Assembly: GCF_002799245.1 (NCBI RefSeq)
Contig: NZ_NEQV01000008.1
Location: 102,533-166,532 of the forward strand
From: Stenotrophomonas maltophilia
GTDB taxonomy: Bacteria > Pseudomonadota > Gammaproteobacteria > Xanthomonadales > Xanthomonadaceae
Reading direction: 5' to 3'
Length of the DNA stretch: 64,000 nucleotides
The notes under the pieces: model-generated
What the model saw: only the letters and a program-made list of their open reading frames with translations
Databases searched by the model: none
What the model was told of the DNA's origin: nothing
Shown: in pieces, positions 1 to 8,643 of the stretch
Layout of the letters: each line of letters opens with the position of its first letter
Position numbering within the stretch: the stretch's first letter is position 1
Position numbers and translations under genes: made by a program

Positions 1-1686
1 TTCGAGCTGCATCCGGCCCTGCAGGCCGGTCTTGAAGGAGCCGGATTCACCCGCTGCACGCCCATCCAGGCGCTGACCCTGCCGGTCGCGCTGCCTGGTG
101 GCGATGTTGCCGGCCAGGCCCAGACCGGCACCGGCAAGACCCTGGCCTTCCTGGTTGCTGTTGTGAACCGCTTGCTGACCCGTCCGGCGCTGGCCGACCG
201 CAAGCCGGAAGACCCGCGCGCCCTGATCCTCGCCCCGACCCGTGAACTGGCCATCCAGATCCACAAGGATGCGGTGAAGTTCGGTTCCGACCTGGGCCTG
301 CGTTTTGCGCTGGTCTACGGTGGCGTGGATTACGACAAGCAGCGCGAACTGCTGCAGCAGGGCGTGGACGTGATCATCGCCACCCCGGGCCGCCTGATCG
401 ACTACGTCAAGCAGCACAAGGTGGTTTCGCTGCACGCCTGCGAGATCTGCGTGCTGGACGAAGCCGACCGCATGTTCGATCTGGGCTTCATCAAGGACAT
501 CCGCTTCCTGCTGCGCCGCATGCCGGAACGCACCATCCGCCAGACCCTGCTGTTCAGCGCCACCCTCAGCCATCGCGTGCTGGAGCTGGCCTACGAGCAC
601 ATGAACGAGCCGCAGAAGCTGGTGGTCGAAGCCGAGACCATTACGGCTGCCCGCGTGCGCCAGCGCATCTACTTCCCGGCCGACGACGAGAAGATCCCGC
701 TGCTGCTGGGCCTGCTGTCGCGCAGCGAAGGCGCGCGGACCATGGTGTTCGTCAATACCAAGGTGTTCGTCGAGCGCGTCGCCCGTTCGCTGGAAAAGGC
801 CGGCTACCGCGTCGGCGTGCTGTCCGGCGATGTGCCGCAGAAGAAGCGTGAGAGCCTGCTCAACCGCTTCCAGAAGGGCCAGCTGGAAATCCTGGTGGCC
901 ACCGACGTCGCCGCGCGCGGCCTGCACATCGATGGCATCAAGTACGTCTACAACTACGACCTGCCGTTCGACGCCGAAGACTACGTGCACCGCATCGGCC
1001 GTACCGCGCGCCTGGGTGAAGAGGGTGATGCGATCAGCTTCGCCTGCGAACGCTACGCCATGGGCCTGCCGGACATCGAGGCCTACATCGAGCAGAAGAT
1101 TCCGTCCGAGCCGGTCACCAAGGAACTGATGACGCCGCTGCCGCGCCCGGAACGCCCGGCCCCGGTGGCGGGCGAGGACGGTGAGGACAACGAAAGCGTC
1201 GGCCAGATCTTCCGTGAAGCGCGCGAAGCCCGCGCCGCCGAGGAAGAGCGCCGTGGCGGTGGCCGCAGTGGCAGCCGTTCCGGTAGTGGTGGTGGCCGCG
1301 GTGGCCGTGACGGTGAGCGCAGCGGCGAACGCCGTTCGCGCGGCCCGCGCAAGCCGCGCGTGGAAGGCGAGCAGGGCGCTGCCGCTCCGGTCGCCGGTGC
1401 GGAAGGTGCCGCCGCCCAGGCCCCGCGTCCGCCGCGCCCGCCGCGCGCCGAAGGCGCACCGGAAGGTGCCGTGGACGGTGAACACAAGCCGCGCAAGCGC
1501 CGTCGTCGTCGCCACGGCCGTCCGGTCGAGGGTGCCGAGGGCGTGCAGGCCAACGCCGGCAATGGCGCCAGCCCGGTGACTCCGGTGCAGGTGGTGGCCA
1601 AGCCGGTGCGCACGGCGGCCGATACCGGCGATTCGTTCCTGACCCGCATCGGCCGCAAGATCCGCCGGATGCTGTCGGGCAGCTGA
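1..1686 (+). CDS. rhlB: ATP-dependent RNA helicase RhlB (5' end outside window)
   Basis: DEAD-box RNA helicase of the RhlB type, which unwinds structured RNA, in many bacteria as a degradosome partner. The reading frame is already open at base 1, so an estimated dozen N-terminal codons are missing. In order: Q-motif around GFTRCTPIQ, Walker A AQTGTGKT, PTREL, TPGR, DEAD as VLDEADRMFDLGFIKDIR, SAT, then the C-terminal helicase lobe with ATDVAARGLHI and HRIGRTAR. The strings DEADRMFDLGFIKDIR and ATDVAARGLHI follow E. coli RhlB closely. After the core comes a tail of roughly 180 residues rich in Arg, Gly, Pro and Ala, probably disordered and RNA-binding. A REP array starts seven bases after the stop. 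The family is sure; degradosome membership here is inferred. Confidence 0.95.
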   Translation, partial: FELHPALQAGLEGAGFTRCTPIQALTLPVALPGGDVAGQAQTGTGKTLAFLVAVVNRLLTRPALADRKPEDPRALILAPTRELAIQIHKDAVKFGSDLGLRFALVYGGVDYDKQRELLQQGVDVIIATPGRLIDYVKQHKVVSLHACEICVLDEADRMFDLGFIKDIRFLLRRMPERTIRQTLLFSATLSHRVLELAYEHMNEPQKLVVEAETITAARVRQRIYFPADDEKIPLLLGLLSRSEGARTMVFVNTKVFVERVARSLEKAGYRVGVLSGDVPQKKRESLLNRFQKGQLEILVATDVAARGLHIDGIKYVYNYDLPFDAEDYVHRIGRTARLGEEGDAISFACERYAMGLPDIEAYIEQKIPSEPVTKELMTPLPRPERPAPVAGEDGEDNESVGQIFREAREARAAEEERRGGGRSGSRSGSGGGRGGRDGERSGERRSRGPRKPRVEGEQGAAAPVAGAEGAAAQAPRPPRPPRAEGAPEGAVDGEHKPRKRRRRRHGRPVEGAEGVQANAGNGASPVTPVQVVAKPVRTAADTGDSFLTRIGRKIRRMLSGS

Positions 1687-1692
1687 TCCGGG

Positions 1693-1932
1693 GTGTGCCG
1701 ACCAACGGTCGGCACCCACCGGTAGCACCCGACCGTGGGTCGGGTGGCTTTGAAGGATGTGCCGACCAACGGTCGGCACCCACCAGGCCAGACCGGTAGC
1801 ACCCGACTGTTGGTCGGGTGGCATTGAAGGGTGTGCCGACCAACGGTCGGCACCCACCAGGCCAGACCGGTAGCACCCGACCGTTGGTCGGGTGGCATTG
1901 AAGGGTGTGCCCACCAACGGTCGGCACCCACC
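1693..1932. repeat. REP/SMAG array: seven alternating stem-loops
   Basis: Four copies of a hairpin with arms TGCCGACC / GGTCGGCA (starting near 1693, 1758, 1831 and 1905; the last has one arm mismatch) alternate with three copies of a GTAG-headed hairpin with arms CACCCGAC / GTCGGGTG (1722, 1797, 1870). The composite period is about 73 bases. GTAG-headed palindromes are the hallmark of the SMAG repeats of S. maltophilia. The array fills the whole rhlB-ftsE gap and could fold in RNA, acting as an attenuator or 3'-end stabiliser; that role is inferred. Confidence 0.9.
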
Positions 1933-1981
1933 AACGGCCCGGCGCTACCGATCTGTCGCGCCGGTCCTGCATAATCGGGGC

Positions 1982-2668
1982 ATGAGTGTCCTGCGCTTCG
2001 ACAATGTCAGCAAACAGTACGCCGGTGGCCACGAGGCGCTGATCGATGTCAGCTTCGAGGTCGCGCCGGGCGAGATGCTGTTCGTCACCGGCCATTCCGG
2101 TGCGGGCAAGAGCACCCTGCTCAAGTTGATCCACCTGGATGAGCGGCCCAGCCGCGGCGCGGTGGTGTTCGACGAGCGCAACCTGCTGAAGGTGCGCGGT
2201 GGCGATGTGCCCCGCCACCGACGCGCGGTGGGGGCGGTCTACCAGGACCACCGCCTGCTGATGGACCGTTCGATCGCCGAGAACGTGGCGCTGCCGCTGA
2301 TCCTGCGTGGCACCCGCCGTGGCGACATCAGCAAGCGCGTGCGCTCGGTGCTCGAACGGATGGGCCTGGGCCATCGTGAGAAGGCGCTGCCCTCGCAGCT
2401 GTCGGCCGGCGAGCAGCAGCGCGTCGGCATTGCCCGCGCCATCGTCGGTGAACCCAAGCTGCTGGTGGCCGATGAGCCGACCGGCAACCTCGACCCGACC
2501 CTGGCGGCGGAGATCATGGCCCTGTTCGCCGAGCTGCCCTCGCGTGGCACCAGCGTGCTGGTGGTCAGCCACGACCTGCCGCTGCTGCGCCGCATGCGCA
2601 AGCGCGTGCTGATCCTCGACCACGGCCGGCTGGTGGATGACATCTCGCCGCAGGACCTGGCGGAGTAA
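1982..2668 (+). CDS. ftsE: Cell division ATP-binding protein FtsE
   Basis: ATPase of the FtsEX complex, which acts at the division septum and regulates peptidoglycan hydrolases rather than transporting a solute. The 228 residues match the usual length. Walker A is GHSGAGKST (residues 37-45), followed by the ABC signature LSAGEQQRVGIARA and Walker B LLVADEPTGNLDP. The ATG at 1982 gives MSVLRFDNVSKQY, the normal FtsE N-terminus; an in-frame extension upstream runs only through the REP array and is rejected. ftsX starts three bases after the stop, so the two are translated together. Confidence 0.97.
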   Translation: MSVLRFDNVSKQYAGGHEALIDVSFEVAPGEMLFVTGHSGAGKSTLLKLIHLDERPSRGAVVFDERNLLKVRGGDVPRHRRAVGAVYQDHRLLMDRSIAENVALPLILRGTRRGDISKRVRSVLERMGLGHREKALPSQLSAGEQQRVGIARAIVGEPKLLVADEPTGNLDPTLAAEIMALFAELPSRGTSVLVVSHDLPLLRRMRKRVLILDHGRLVDDISPQDLAE

Positions 2669-2671
2669 CCC

Positions 2672-3619
2672 ATGGCGAAGAACGAAAACAGCGAAGCCGC
2701 CGCCCCCTCGCGCGTGGGCGTCTGGTTCCAGCACCACGTGCACAGCGTGGTGTTCAGTCTTGGCCGCGCCTGCCGCAAGCCGTGGGCGACCCTGCTCACG
2801 GTGATGGTCATGGCACTGGCACTGGCGCTGCCGCTGGGGCTGTCGATCGCGCTGGACAACCTCAAGCAGTTCGCCGGCAGCGTGCAGCAGTCGCGCGACA
2901 TCAACGTGTTCCTGAAGGGCAACGTCGATGGTCCCGGCGCGCTGCGCCTGGCGGGCCAGCTGCGCGACCGCGATGACGTGGCCGAAGTGAACGTGCGCAC
3001 GCCCGAGCAGGGCCTGCAGGAACTGCGCGATGCCGGCCTTGGCGAGGCGATCGATGCACTGAACGACAATCCGCTGCCCTCGCTGCTGGTGATCACCCCC
3101 GGCCAGGGCAAGGACGACGCACGCCTGGCGCGCGCGCTGGAAAGCCTGCCCGAGGCCGACCTGGTGCAGCACGATGCACTGTGGCGCCAGCGCCTGGATG
3201 CCTGGCTGGCGTTCGGTGCGCGGCTGGTGCAGGTGCTGTCGGTGCTGCTCGGCGTGGGCGCCGCACTGGTGGTCGGCAACACCGTGCGCCTGGATATCCA
3301 GGCGCGTCGCGAAGAGATCGGTGTGCTGCAGCTGCTTGGCGCCAGTGATGGCTTCATCCGTCGTCCATTCCTGTACCTGGGCGCGTGGTACGGCCTGGGC
3401 GCGGGCGCGGTGGCGCTGGGCCTGATCGGGGCTGCCGGTGCTGCCCTGCGCGTGCCGCTGGCCGAACTCTCGCGCAGCTATGGCAGCCCGTTCGTGCTGC
3501 ACGGCCTGGACCTGCTGCACGGCAGCCTGGTCCTGCTCGGCACGCTGCTGCTGGGCTGGCTGGGCGCCTGGCTGGTCACCGGCCACTTCCTCCGCCAGAC
3601 CCGCCCGACCGACACCTGA
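2672..3619 (+). CDS. ftsX: Cell division protein FtsX
   Basis: Permease-like membrane partner of FtsE at the divisome. The 315-residue protein has a cytoplasmic N-terminus, one membrane segment at about residues 40-60, a periplasmic domain (about 60-180), and three more membrane segments in the C-terminal FtsX domain, including the conserved stretch RREEIGVLQLLGAS. This four-segment layout is that of FtsX. The start ATG is three bases after the ftsE stop. The ftsEX-to-rpoH neighbourhood of enterobacteria is kept, with a regulator gene and ung inserted between them. Confidence 0.95.
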   Translation: MAKNENSEAAAPSRVGVWFQHHVHSVVFSLGRACRKPWATLLTVMVMALALALPLGLSIALDNLKQFAGSVQQSRDINVFLKGNVDGPGALRLAGQLRDRDDVAEVNVRTPEQGLQELRDAGLGEAIDALNDNPLPSLLVITPGQGKDDARLARALESLPEADLVQHDALWRQRLDAWLAFGARLVQVLSVLLGVGAALVVGNTVRLDIQARREEIGVLQLLGASDGFIRRPFLYLGAWYGLGAGAVALGLIGAAGAALRVPLAELSRSYGSPFVLHGLDLLHGSLVLLGTLLLGWLGAWLVTGHFLRQTRPTDT

Positions 3620-3626
3620 GACCGGC

Positions 3627-4469
3627 ATGCAACCGCAAGCGCTGAAGCACCTTGAAGGGCCCGCGACGCGGGTGATGGTGGTCGATGGGTCGAAGCTGGT
3701 CCGCAAGCTGATCGCCGACGTCCTGCAGCGCGACCTGCCGGGCGTGGAGGTGATCGGCTGCGACAGCATCGAAGACGCGCAGCAGGCACTGGCGCAGGGC
3801 CCGGTGGACCTGGTGACGACCTCGCTGACCCTGCGCGATGGCGACGGCCTGGCGCTGGCGCGGATGGTGCGCGAAGCCGCAGGCCAGGCCTATGTGCCGG
3901 TGATCGTGGTCTCCGGCGACGCCCAGCAGCACCTGGAGCAGCGTCGCTTCACCGAGTACGTCACCGACTATTTCGACAAATCGCTCGGCCATGAAGCGCT
4001 GGCGACCTTCGTCCGTGGCTATGTGCAGCCGCAGACCATTCCCGGCGCCACCATCCTCTATATCGAGGACAGCCGCGTGGTGGCCGAGGCCACCAAGCGC
4101 ATGCTCGAACGCCAGCAGTTGAACGTGCTGCATGTGGTCAGCGCCGAAGAAGCCTTCACCCTGCTCACCGCCGAGTCCCTCGGCCGCAGCCGCCACCGGA
4201 TCGACCTGGTGCTGACCGACGTCACCCTGAAGGGCGAGCTGAGCGGCCGCGACGTGGTGCAGCGCGTACGCGTGGATTTTGGCTACGGCAAGCGCCGCCT
4301 GCCGGTGCTGGTGATGACCGGCGACGGCAACCCGCACAACCAGACCGGGCTGCTGCAGTCCGGTGCCAACGATCTGGTGCTCAAGCCGATCGAAGAGCGG
4401 CTGCTGGTCACCAAGGTGCTGTTCCAGCTGCGCCTGGCCCGATTGAACGATGGACCCCTGATTCGATGA
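3627..4469 (+). CDS. Two-receiver response regulator with a degenerate first receiver
   Basis: A 280-residue protein made of two CheY-like receiver domains and no output domain. The second receiver (about 141-275) is complete: acidic pair E147/D148, phospho-acceptor D198 in DLVLTDVTL, T231 and K253. The first (about 14-130) keeps D20, S97 and K118, but the expected phospho-acceptor position is S66 (DLVTTSLTL), and Gly replaces the second acidic residue. The first domain therefore probably cannot be phosphorylated and may serve for dimerisation or docking. It begins seven bases after ftsX and ends nine before ung, so it is likely in the same transcript. No kinase gene is adjacent. The partner is unknown. 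Confidence 0.85.
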   Translation: MQPQALKHLEGPATRVMVVDGSKLVRKLIADVLQRDLPGVEVIGCDSIEDAQQALAQGPVDLVTTSLTLRDGDGLALARMVREAAGQAYVPVIVVSGDAQQHLEQRRFTEYVTDYFDKSLGHEALATFVRGYVQPQTIPGATILYIEDSRVVAEATKRMLERQQLNVLHVVSAEEAFTLLTAESLGRSRHRIDLVLTDVTLKGELSGRDVVQRVRVDFGYGKRRLPVLVMTGDGNPHNQTGLLQSGANDLVLKPIEERLLVTKVLFQLRLARLNDGPLIR

Positions 4470-4478
4470 AGGGGCGCG

Positions 4479-5192
4479 ATGATTGATGAAGTAGCCGGTA
4501 CCCCGGCGATCCAGCTGGAACCGAGCTGGAAGCAGCATGTCGGCGATTACCTGATGCAGCCGCAGATGCGCGAGCTGTCCACCTTCCTGCGCCAGCGCAA
4601 GGCGGGCGGCGCGGCGGTGTTCCCGCCCGGCCCGCAGATCTTCGCGGCGTTCGACGCCACGCCGTTCGAGCAGGTGAAGGTGGTCATCCTCGGCCAGGAC
4701 CCGTACCACGGCCGCGGCCAGGCCCATGGCCTGAGTTTCTCGGTGGCACCCGGCGTGCCGGTGCCGCCGTCGCTGCTGAACATCTACAAGGAGATCGAGA
4801 GCGATCTCGGTATCCCGCGTCCGGACCACGGCTGCCTGATCCCATGGGCGCAGCGCGGCGTGCTGCTGCTCAATGCCGTGCTGACGGTGGAGGAAGGCAA
4901 GGCCGGCGCGCATCAGGGCCGGGGCTGGGAAGGCTTCACTGACCACGTGGTGGATGTGCTCAACCGCGAACGCGAAGGGCTGGTGTTCATGCTCTGGGGC
5001 GCTTACGCGCAGCAGAAGGGCAAGGTCATCGACACCCGCCGCCATCGCGTGCTGAAGTCGCCGCACCCGTCGCCACTGTCGGCCCACCGTGGCTTCCTCG
5101 GCTGCCAGCATTTCTCGATGGCCAACGAGTACCTGCGGCGCCGCGGCCAGGCCCCGATCGACTGGTCGCTGCCGCCGCGTTCGGCGCTCTGA
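4479..5192 (+). CDS. ung: Uracil-DNA glycosylase
   Basis: Family 1 uracil-DNA glycosylase, which removes uracil from DNA to start base-excision repair. The water-activating loop GQDPYHG lies at residues 72-78 with catalytic Asp74, and the DNA-intercalation loop appears near the C-terminus as HPSPLSAHRGF. The uracil-specificity stretch LLLNAVLTVEEGKAGAH is also present. The 237 residues match the family. The ATG at 4479 follows the regulator gene by nine bases, suggesting co-transcription with ftsEX. Confidence 0.97.
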   Translation: MIDEVAGTPAIQLEPSWKQHVGDYLMQPQMRELSTFLRQRKAGGAAVFPPGPQIFAAFDATPFEQVKVVILGQDPYHGRGQAHGLSFSVAPGVPVPPSLLNIYKEIESDLGIPRPDHGCLIPWAQRGVLLLNAVLTVEEGKAGAHQGRGWEGFTDHVVDVLNREREGLVFMLWGAYAQQKGKVIDTRRHRVLKSPHPSPLSAHRGFLGCQHFSMANEYLRRRGQAPIDWSLPPRSAL

Positions 5193-5238
5193 GCGTCGGC
5201 GCGCGCGCGGGCCTGAACACCGGGCAACGTTTCCTGGC

Positions 5239-5268
5239 CTGAATGGGCCTCCGGGACGGCCCGTTCAG
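5239..5268 (+). other. Hairpin downstream of ung
   Basis: Arms of 11 bases (CTGAATGGGCC / GGCCCGTTCAG, one G-T pair) with an 8-9 base loop. No T-run follows, so it is at best a weak terminator for ung or an upstream part of the rpoH leader. A second small hairpin, GGGATT-GTG-AATCCC, lies at 5322-5336. No convincing -35/-10 pair could be read in 5193-5430. Confidence 0.4.
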
Positions 5269-5432
5269 CTCCGCTTGACCGGAATCGGCCGGTTTCCGGT
5301 GGGTAATTGCTTGAATTCCAAGGGATTGTGAATCCCGAAAAGCGTGCTCGCCACTGTCATCAAATCGCGCTACGGTAGGGCTCTGTTTGGGACCAGTGTT
5401 GCATCAATGGGACGCTGGAACTTTTTCCTCCT

Positions 5433-5459
5433 TTAGCAGTCCAAATGCCGGACTGCTAA
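5433..5459 (+). promoter_or_regulatory. Perfect 10-bp hairpin in the rpoH leader
   Basis: TTAGCAGTCC (5433-5442) pairs perfectly with GGACTGCTAA (5450-5459) around the 7-base loop AAATGCC. The stem ends 11 bases before the rpoH ATG at 5471, where no good Shine-Dalgarno sequence is visible, and is preceded by TTTTTCCTCC. The position suits control of ribosome access, for example by temperature, or a DNA-binding site overlapping the transcription start. Function is inferred. Confidence 0.6.
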
Positions 5460-5470
5460 GATGGGTGCCT

Positions 5471-6346
<876 letters not shown>

Positions 6347-6370
6347 GGCGGGGGATGCGTTGGAATGAAG

Positions 6371-6398
6371 AAAGGCCCGGCAGCAATGCCGGGCCTTT
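6371..6398 (+). terminator. Rho-independent terminator after rpoH
   Basis: A 12-bp stem (AAAGGCCCGGCA / TGCCGGGCCTTT) around GCAA, ending in a short T-run. The same stem sequence recurs in the terminator at 7221-7259 on the other side of the toxin-antitoxin pair. Confidence 0.9.
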
Positions 6399-6412
6399 TC
6401 CGTTTGTGGGGC

Positions 6413-6437
6413 TTGGCCACGCATGGCGTGGCTCTAC
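6413..6437 (-). repeat. GTAG-headed REP (SMAG)
   Basis: On the minus strand it reads GTAGAGCCACGCCATGCG and onward, with CCACGC / GCGTGG arms. It is a single copy between the rpoH terminator and the toxin gene. Confidence 0.8.
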
Positions 6438-6496
6438 TCTGACACCAGAGCGGTGATTGTGCCGACCGGGTCACGTGCTGGATGCTGATGTTCACG

Positions 6497-6517
6497 CCGT
6501 ACCACGCAGTGGCACGG
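6497..6517. promoter_or_regulatory. Inverted repeat, likely toxin-antitoxin operator
   Basis: CCGTACCA (6497-6504) and TGGCACGG (6510-6517) form arms with one mismatch around CGCAG. The repeat ends one base before the toxin ATG at 6519. Type II toxin-antitoxin pairs are normally autorepressed by antitoxin binding at such a site. That assignment is by position only. Confidence 0.55.
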
Positions 6518-6518
6518 T

Positions 6519-6908
6519 ATGATCATGCCACGCGTCTTCCGCACACGAAGTTTCAATCGCAGCATGCGTAGGACCACCCTGTCCGACGCTGCGCTGTACC
6601 GGTCGGTGCGTGAAATGGAAGCGGGTCTGGTGGATGCTGATCTTGGCGGCGGAATCTTCAAGAAGCGCGTTGCGCTGCCGGGGCGAGGAAAGCGTGGGAG
6701 CGTTCGAATCATCGTCGCCACACAGCGAGGCGGGCATCGGTTCTTCCTTTTCGGCTACGAGAAGAATGAACGTGCTGCGATCACGAATGCGGAACGGGAT
6801 GCGCTGCAGTTGTACGCATCGGAGTTTCTGAGAATGAGTACGGCGCAGCTGAATCGTGCCGTGGAGTACGGGGATCTACAGGAGATCGGCCATGACGAAG
6901 ACCCCTGA
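6519..6908 (+). CDS. RelE/HigB-family toxin
   Basis: A 129-residue basic protein with the pattern of the RelE-type toxins grouped as DUF1044: DADLGGGIFKKRVALPG, then GKRGSVRIIV, then FFLFGYEKNERAAI. Members are ribosome-associated mRNA interferases that arrest translation. The toxin precedes the antitoxin, as in higBA. A second in-frame ATG at 6525 is an alternative start; neither has a strong ribosome-binding site, and the likely operator touches the start. It overlaps the antitoxin by 17 bases. Base composition is less GC-rich than the housekeeping neighbours, which fits a mobile module. The family is clear; the cleavage target is unknown. Confidence 0.85.
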   Translation: MIMPRVFRTRSFNRSMRRTTLSDAALYRSVREMEAGLVDADLGGGIFKKRVALPGRGKRGSVRIIVATQRGGHRFFLFGYEKNERAAITNAERDALQLYASEFLRMSTAQLNRAVEYGDLQEIGHDEDP

Positions 6909-7224
6909 GCGACGGCGCGCGAAAAGTGCGCTTCTTGAAGCGGTGCATGATGCTGCTGTGAGTCTGCACGCGCATGGCTTCATCGATAAACGTCGGTTGA
7001 GCAGCTACGAAGTGCTTTGCCTTGAGCCGGTCCCTGAGTACAGCAGTACCCAGATCCGTGCCCTGCGTACGTCATTGCAGCTCAGTCAGCCGGTCTTTGC
7101 GGGGGTTCTCAATACCAGCGTTTCCACCGTACGCAGCTGGGAGCAGGGCGAAAAGAAACCCAGCGGGCCGTCACTGAAGTTGCTCAACCTGATTGATCGG
7201 AAGGGCCTCGAAGCAGTCCTGTAA
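6892..7224 (+). CDS. HTH antitoxin (HigA/NadS type)
   Basis: A 110-residue protein with a C-terminal Xre-type helix-turn-helix: IRALRTSLQLSQPVFAGVLN, then VSTVRSWEQGEKKPSG, then LLNLIDRKG. The N-terminal half is helical and probably wraps the toxin. It starts inside the toxin gene (17-base overlap), so both are translated from one message. Such antitoxins neutralise the toxin and repress their own promoter. The stop codon lies inside the stem of the following terminator. Confidence 0.85.
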   Translation: MTKTPERRRAKSALLEAVHDAAVSLHAHGFIDKRRLSSYEVLCLEPVPEYSSTQIRALRTSLQLSQPVFAGVLNTSVSTVRSWEQGEKKPSGPSLKLLNLIDRKGLEAVL

Positions 7225-7259
7225 AGCAAAGGCCCGGCAATGCCGGGCCTTTGCTTTAC
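7221..7259. terminator. Bidirectional terminator between antitoxin and purD
   Basis: A 19-bp near-continuous palindrome centred at 7240, with arms starting GTAAAGCAAAGGCCCGGCA. A-rich and T-rich edges let it act on both strands, ending the toxin-antitoxin transcript and the leftward purH-purD transcript. It includes the antitoxin stop codon. Confidence 0.85.
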
Positions 7260-7301
7260 CGTGGTATTCAATCCGCGCCATGCATGGAAGCGGGGTGTGC
7301 C

Positions 7302-8585
7302 TCACCCCTCGCGTGCGATCGCGCGCCAGCCGATGTCGGTGCGGTGGAACTCGTTGGCCCAGCTCACCCTGGCCACGCCAGCGTAAGCCTTCGCCTGTGC
7401 ATCGCGCACGCTGTCGCCCAGCGCCGCCACGCACAGCACGCGGCCGCCGGCACTGAGCACCTGGCCCTGTGCATCCAATACCGTGCCGGCATGGAACACC
7501 TTGGCACTGGCCGGCACATCATCCAGGCCGGAAATCACGTCACCGGTGATCGGCGACTCCGGATAGGGCCTGGCGGCCAGCACCACGCCCAGCGACGGAC
7601 GCGCATCCCACTGTGCCTGCACCTGGTCCAGGCGGCCGTCGATGGCTGCTTCCACCAGTTCGACCAGGTCCGACTGCAGGCGCAGCATCACCGGCTGGGT
7701 TTCCGGGTCGCCGAAGCGCACGTTGAACTCGATCACCTTCGGTGCGCCGCTGGCGTCGATCATCAGGCCGGCGTAGAGGAAGCCGGTGAACGGGACGCCG
7801 TCGGCGATCATGCCCTGCACGGTCGGGTTCACCACCTCGCGCATCACCCGTGCATGCACCTCCGGCGTCACCACCGGCGCCGGCGAATAGGCGCCCATGC
7901 CGCCGGTGTTCGGGCCGGTGTCGCCGTCGCCGACGCGCTTGTGGTCCTGCGAGGTGGCCATCGGCAGCGCGTGCACGCCGTCCACCATCGAGATGAAGCT
8001 GGCTTCTTCGCCGTCGAGGAATTCCTCGATGACCACGCGTGCGCCGGCATCGCCGAATGCATTGCCCGACAGCATGTCACGCACGGCGTCTTCGGCTTCG
8101 GCCAGGGTCATCGCCACGATCACGCCCTTGCCGGCGGCCAGGCCATCGGCCTTGACCACGATCGGTGCGCCCTTCTCGCGGATGTAGGCCAGGGCGGCGT
8201 CCACCTCGGTGTGCACGGCGTAGTACGCGGTGGGAATGTTGTGCCGGGCCAGGAAATCCTTGGCGTAGGCCTTGCTGCCTTCCAGCTGCGCGGCGGCGGC
8301 GGTCGGCCCGAAGATGCGCAGGCCGGCGGCGCGGAAGCGATCGACCACGCCGGCCACCAGCGGCACTTCCGGGCCGACCACGGTCAGCGCTACGCCTTCA
8401 GACTGCGCCAGCGCCAGCAGGCCGTCGATGTCGGTCACCTTCACCGCCACGTTGCGGCACTTGTCCTCGCTGGCGGTGCCGGCGTTGCCGGGCGCTACGA
8501 TCACTTCGGTGACACGGGAGGACTGGGCCAGCTTCCATGCCAGGGCGTGTTCGCGGCCGCCAGAGCCGATGACAAGTACGTTCAT
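7302..8585 (-). CDS. purD: Phosphoribosylamine-glycine ligase
   Basis: GAR synthetase joins phosphoribosylamine and glycine using ATP, the second step of de novo purine synthesis. The 427-residue protein opens with MNVLVIGSGGREHALAWKLA, the hallmark PurD N-terminus, and has an ATP-grasp domain (PIVVKADGLAAGKGV) and the motif EFNVRFGDPETQ. The start ATG is at 8585; in-frame sequence upstream is not PurD-like. It is the last gene of a leftward purH / lipoprotein / purD group and ends before the bidirectional terminator. Confidence 0.97.
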   Translation of the reverse strand: MNVLVIGSGGREHALAWKLAQSSRVTEVIVAPGNAGTASEDKCRNVAVKVTDIDGLLALAQSEGVALTVVGPEVPLVAGVVDRFRAAGLRIFGPTAAAAQLEGSKAYAKDFLARHNIPTAYYAVHTEVDAALAYIREKGAPIVVKADGLAAGKGVIVAMTLAEAEDAVRDMLSGNAFGDAGARVVIEEFLDGEEASFISMVDGVHALPMATSQDHKRVGDGDTGPNTGGMGAYSPAPVVTPEVHARVMREVVNPTVQGMIADGVPFTGFLYAGLMIDASGAPKVIEFNVRFGDPETQPVMLRLQSDLVELVEAAIDGRLDQVQAQWDARPSLGVVLAARPYPESPITGDVISGLDDVPASAKVFHAGTVLDAQGQVLSAGGRVLCVAALGDSVRDAQAKAYAGVARVSWANEFHRTDIGWRAIAREG

Positions 8586-8643
8586 CACGAGATTCCAGAT
8601 TGCGTGGGAAGGGAAGATCGATATCCCCGGCGGCGCGCGTGGC

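Noticed and set aside
1115..3769. A 884-codon minus-strand open frame across rhlB, the REP array, ftsE and ftsX
   Set aside because: It runs antisense through three recognised genes and a repeat array, and its translation resembles no protein family.
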